A DNA stretch of 34,728 nt, taken from NCBI RefSeq assembly GCF_964228735.1, contig NZ_CAXRBQ010000144.1:1-34728 (forward strand), read 5' to 3'. This DNA comes from Pontibacterium sp964228735 (GTDB lineage Bacteria > Pseudomonadota > Gammaproteobacteria > Pseudomonadales > Balneatricaceae). Under the pieces are notes generated by a model. The model searched no databases, was not told the origin of the DNA, and was given only the letters and a program-made list of their open reading frames with translations. Below are positions 32,646 through 34,728 of this stretch, in pieces (position 1 is the stretch's first letter; every line of letters begins with the position of its first letter). Made by a program: the position numbers and the translations under genes.

Positions 32646-34535
32646 ATGGACTATTCAAATTTGGTGGTTCCTCAGGAAGTCGTCGAGAACTGGCAACGGA
32701 CAGTAGATCTTATCGCCGAGCTCGCCCATATACCTGCGGCTCTGATCATGCGTGTGCACGAATGCCAGATCGAGGTATTTGCAAGAAGCAGCAATCAGGA
32801 CAACCCATACCGTCCCCAGGAGATGGCAGACCTGGGTACCGGCCTGTATTGCGAAACGGTGATCAACAGCCAGTCATCACTTTTGGTACCCAACGCGCTC
32901 AAAGACCCGAAATGGGACCACAACCCGGATCTGCCACTGGGCATGATCTCCTATTTTGGCCTGCCACTCAGCTGGCCCAATGGCTCCCCGTTCGGCACCA
33001 TCTGTATGCTGGATCGGGAAGAGAACAGCTACACCGAACAATCCCGGGAGCTCGTGCGTCGCTTTCAGCGAGCGATTGAGTGCGACCTACAGATCATCTA
33101 CCAGAAGCACCGCCTGCAGCAGGCGAATGCCCAGCTGGAAGAACGCATCAACGAACGCACCCTTGAACTCGAAGCACTTAACGAAGAGCTCAGAAAAGAG
33201 ATCGTCCGAAAGGACGCGGTAACCCGAACCCTCGAATATGTCACCCAGTATGATTCGCTGACCGGACTACCTAACCAGCACAGCCTGGCCAGTCAGATCG
33301 ACAACTTGCTGAAGGAAGAGGGTGACTGCAACACCGCAGTGATCAGCATCGGCCTGAAGAACTTCAAGTCGATCAACCACAGTTACAGCTATTACATCGG
33401 TGACCAGTTACTGGTTGAACTGAGCCAGCGCCTGACCCGGCTGCTTCCCCCTGACATATTGCTTGCCCGGGGCAATGGTGATGAATTTATTGTGGTGGTC
33501 CAGAACCTGACCGACGCCTCCGATACGATGGAGATCACATCGCGCATCACCCAGGCCACCAGCGTAGCCTTCAGCGTAACCCCGTACACCATCACCGTGG
33601 CACTCAACATGGGCATTGCCACCGCACAAACCGATGGCGAGGATGCGATGTCGCTGATCCAGAAAGCATCAGCGGCGATGGGTGTCGCCAAAGAATCCGG
33701 CAACCTGTACGCGTTTTTTGATCCGCAAACCGCCTCAAGCATTAGCGAACGCTCAGCTCTGGAAACCCATCTGATCGACGCGCTGGCCAACAACGAGTTC
33801 AGCGTTCACTACCAACCCCTCATGTGCCCAAAGATGAATAAGCTGCTGGGGGCAGAGGCGTTGGTACGTTGGCACAATCCGGTGCTGGGGAACGTACGCC
33901 CCGACCGCTTTATCAGCCTGGCGGAACAGAACGGTATCATTCACGAGCTGGGGGCGTTTGTTATGCGCAGCGCCATCAAACAAGCCGCCGAGTGGAACCG
34001 AATGCTGGACGAACCAATCCGGGTCGCCATCAACATGTCACCGGTTCAATTCCGCGACAACCACCTGGCGGAGCAGATTAACAGTTACCTGGAACAATAC
34101 GATTTGGCACCGGACCTGCTGGAGCTGGAGATTACAGAAGGGGTGTTGCTGCAGGAATCCTACCAGACCGAACAAACCCTAGAGACCTTGCGCCAGCAAG
34201 GTATACGTTTTTCCCTGGATGACTTCGGCACCGGTTACTCCTCCCTCAGCTACCTGCAGAAGTACCCGTTTGATACCCTGAAGATCGACCGTAGCTTTAT
34301 CGCGGATCTGGTAGAGAACGAACAGAGCAGGGAGCTGGCCCGCACCATCATCGCCATCTCCAAAAAGCTCAATCTACATGTAATTGCGGAAGGTGTTGAG
34401 ACTGAAGCGCAACACCAGTTCCTGCTCGACGAAGGCTGTGATTGCGGCCAAGGCTATCTGTATGGACGGCCGATGGCAGCAGATGCTTTCCAAAGCCAAT
34501 GCCTGGAGTTGAACACCGCTGAGCTGACGAGATAA
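32646..34535 (+). CDS. GAF-(degenerate GGDEF)-EAL protein, probable c-di-GMP phosphodiesterase
   Basis: The 629-aa protein has an N-terminal GAF domain (about 1-150, with YFGLPLSWPNGSPFGTICMLD). A coiled coil follows at about 155-190 (QANAQLEERINERTLELEALNEELRK contains heptads). The GGDEF-like domain is catalytically spoiled: the DxD metal motif reads GLK (236-238), the ND of the IND motif reads NH, and GGDEF reads NGDEF (277-281). The EAL domain is intact, with EAL at 404-406, INMSP, ELEITEG, DDFGTGYSSLSYL and AEGVET, so it should hydrolyse c-di-GMP. In known proteins such spoiled GGDEF domains bind GTP and activate the EAL part. No membrane segment is visible. The ribosome site is weak (CACGGAAC). 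Confidence 0.92.
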   Translation: MDYSNLVVPQEVVENWQRTVDLIAELAHIPAALIMRVHECQIEVFARSSNQDNPYRPQEMADLGTGLYCETVINSQSSLLVPNALKDPKWDHNPDLPLGMISYFGLPLSWPNGSPFGTICMLDREENSYTEQSRELVRRFQRAIECDLQIIYQKHRLQQANAQLEERINERTLELEALNEELRKEIVRKDAVTRTLEYVTQYDSLTGLPNQHSLASQIDNLLKEEGDCNTAVISIGLKNFKSINHSYSYYIGDQLLVELSQRLTRLLPPDILLARGNGDEFIVVVQNLTDASDTMEITSRITQATSVAFSVTPYTITVALNMGIATAQTDGEDAMSLIQKASAAMGVAKESGNLYAFFDPQTASSISERSALETHLIDALANNEFSVHYQPLMCPKMNKLLGAEALVRWHNPVLGNVRPDRFISLAEQNGIIHELGAFVMRSAIKQAAEWNRMLDEPIRVAINMSPVQFRDNHLAEQINSYLEQYDLAPDLLELEITEGVLLQESYQTEQTLETLRQQGIRFSLDDFGTGYSSLSYLQKYPFDTLKIDRSFIADLVENEQSRELARTIIAISKKLNLHVIAEGVETEAQHQFLLDEGCDCGQGYLYGRPMAADAFQSQCLELNTAELTR

Positions 34536-34606
34536 AACAACGCCAATTAAGACACAAAAAAAGCAGCCCGTAGGCCACTTCTGTCCCATAGTTTGGGATA
34601 AATAAG

Positions 34607-34675
34607 AAAGCCTGAATCCATGTGAGTAAAATGAGTGTGCGAGCAAACACTTTAATCACAAAGGATTCAGGCTTT
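34607..34675 (+). repeat. Inverted repeat covering the transposase ribosome site
   Basis: AAAGCCTGAATCC (34607-34619) is the exact reverse complement of GGATTCAGGCTTT (34663-34675), with a 43-base loop. The right arm starts at the last two G residues of the AAAGG ribosome site and ends within the TTG start codon, so pairing would block translation in RNA that reads through from the left. A TAAAAT hexamer (34627-34632) in the loop could start an RNA without the left arm. Confidence 0.7.
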
Positions 34676-34728
34676 GTCACATCATAACACCGCGTTTCAT
34701 CAGTTGCTGCAGCCCCTATCGAGACATG
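34674..34728 (+). CDS. IS4-family transposase, N-terminal end (DUF4372-type), runs off the window
   Basis: Starting from TTG at 34674, with AAAGG (34660-34664) nine bases upstream, the frame reads (L/M)SHHNTAFHQLLQPLSRH before the edge. HHNTxFHQLLxxxxRH is the conserved N-terminus of IS4-group transposases with a DUF4372 domain. Only 18 codons are visible and the DDE catalytic domain is outside the window. A TTG start together with the start-site hairpin fits low transposase expression. An overlapping 18-codon frame from ATG 34631 is not supported as a gene. Confidence 0.75.
   Translation, partial: MSHHNTAFHQLLQPLSRH

Larger units (their letters stand above)
34552..34728 (+). mobile_element. 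Left end of an IS4-type insertion sequence (partial; boundary approximate)
   Basis: The right edge carries the start of a transposase gene (34674) preceded by a 13-bp inverted repeat, AAAGCCTGAATCC (34607-34619) and GGATTCAGGCTTT (34663-34675). The exact IS terminus cannot be fixed without the other end; it probably lies between about 34560 and 34590. AAAAAAAGCAGCCCG just before it looks like half of a terminator stem with no partner in view, as if the element had landed in it. Confidence 0.7.

Noticed and set aside
34631..34687. 18-codon frame from ATG 34631 overlapping the transposase start
   Set aside because: Not in frame with the conserved HHNTAFHQLL segment and no ribosome site; could be chance.
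1..34728. CRISPR arrays, tRNA or rRNA genes
   Set aside because: No regularly spaced direct repeats and no cloverleaf or rRNA-like stretches were found in the reading.

Overview
The window is chromosomal DNA from a gammaproteobacterium, most likely a marine Oceanospirillales or Pseudomonadales relative. The block tsaC, dprA, LysM protein, def, fmt, rsmB, trkA matches the gene order known beside the Pseudomonas replication origin, and glyQ-glyS lies nearby as it does there. Two perfect ParB-binding (parS) sites, at 21983-21998 and 30487-30502, independently suggest an origin-proximal position. The species assignment is an inference.

Layout. Positions 1-94 hold the 3' end of an unrecognised plus-strand gene, followed by hairpins and a convergent c-di-GMP gene (PAS-GGDEF-EAL, minus). 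Minus-strand genes continue to about 9.7 kb: a Lon-family protease, aroE, hemF, tsaC, dprA and a LysM protein. From 9.96 kb the plus strand carries def-fmt-rsmB-trkA-trkH (start of protein synthesis, rRNA methylation, potassium uptake). A YtoQ-family gene follows. From 16.6 to 21.9 kb there is a TetR regulator and an operon of an RND/MMPL permease, a LolA-like periplasmic protein and an outer-membrane beta-barrel. Then come parS, glyQ-glyS, a polar amino acid ABC transporter (binding protein, permease, ATPase), a convergent orphan molybdopterin oxidoreductase, a second parS, lysA, a divergent Lrp/AsnC regulator and a GAF-degenerate GGDEF-EAL gene. The right edge cuts into an IS4-type insertion sequence.

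The most interesting unit is the 16.6-21.9 kb module. Its three structural genes supply one component for each envelope compartment, with overlapping or nearly abutting reading frames. The same operator core, TGACG-N3-CGTCA, lies upstream of tetR and upstream of the permease, where it overlaps a plausible promoter. This looks like a self-regulated envelope lipid or hydrophobic-compound trafficking system of unknown substrate. Other points worth attention are the paired parS sites, a hairpin that would hide the IS transposase start in read-through RNA, two c-di-GMP proteins with different active-site integrity, a Lon-like protease with an intact Ser/Lys pair but a degenerate Walker A, and several intra-operon hairpins.
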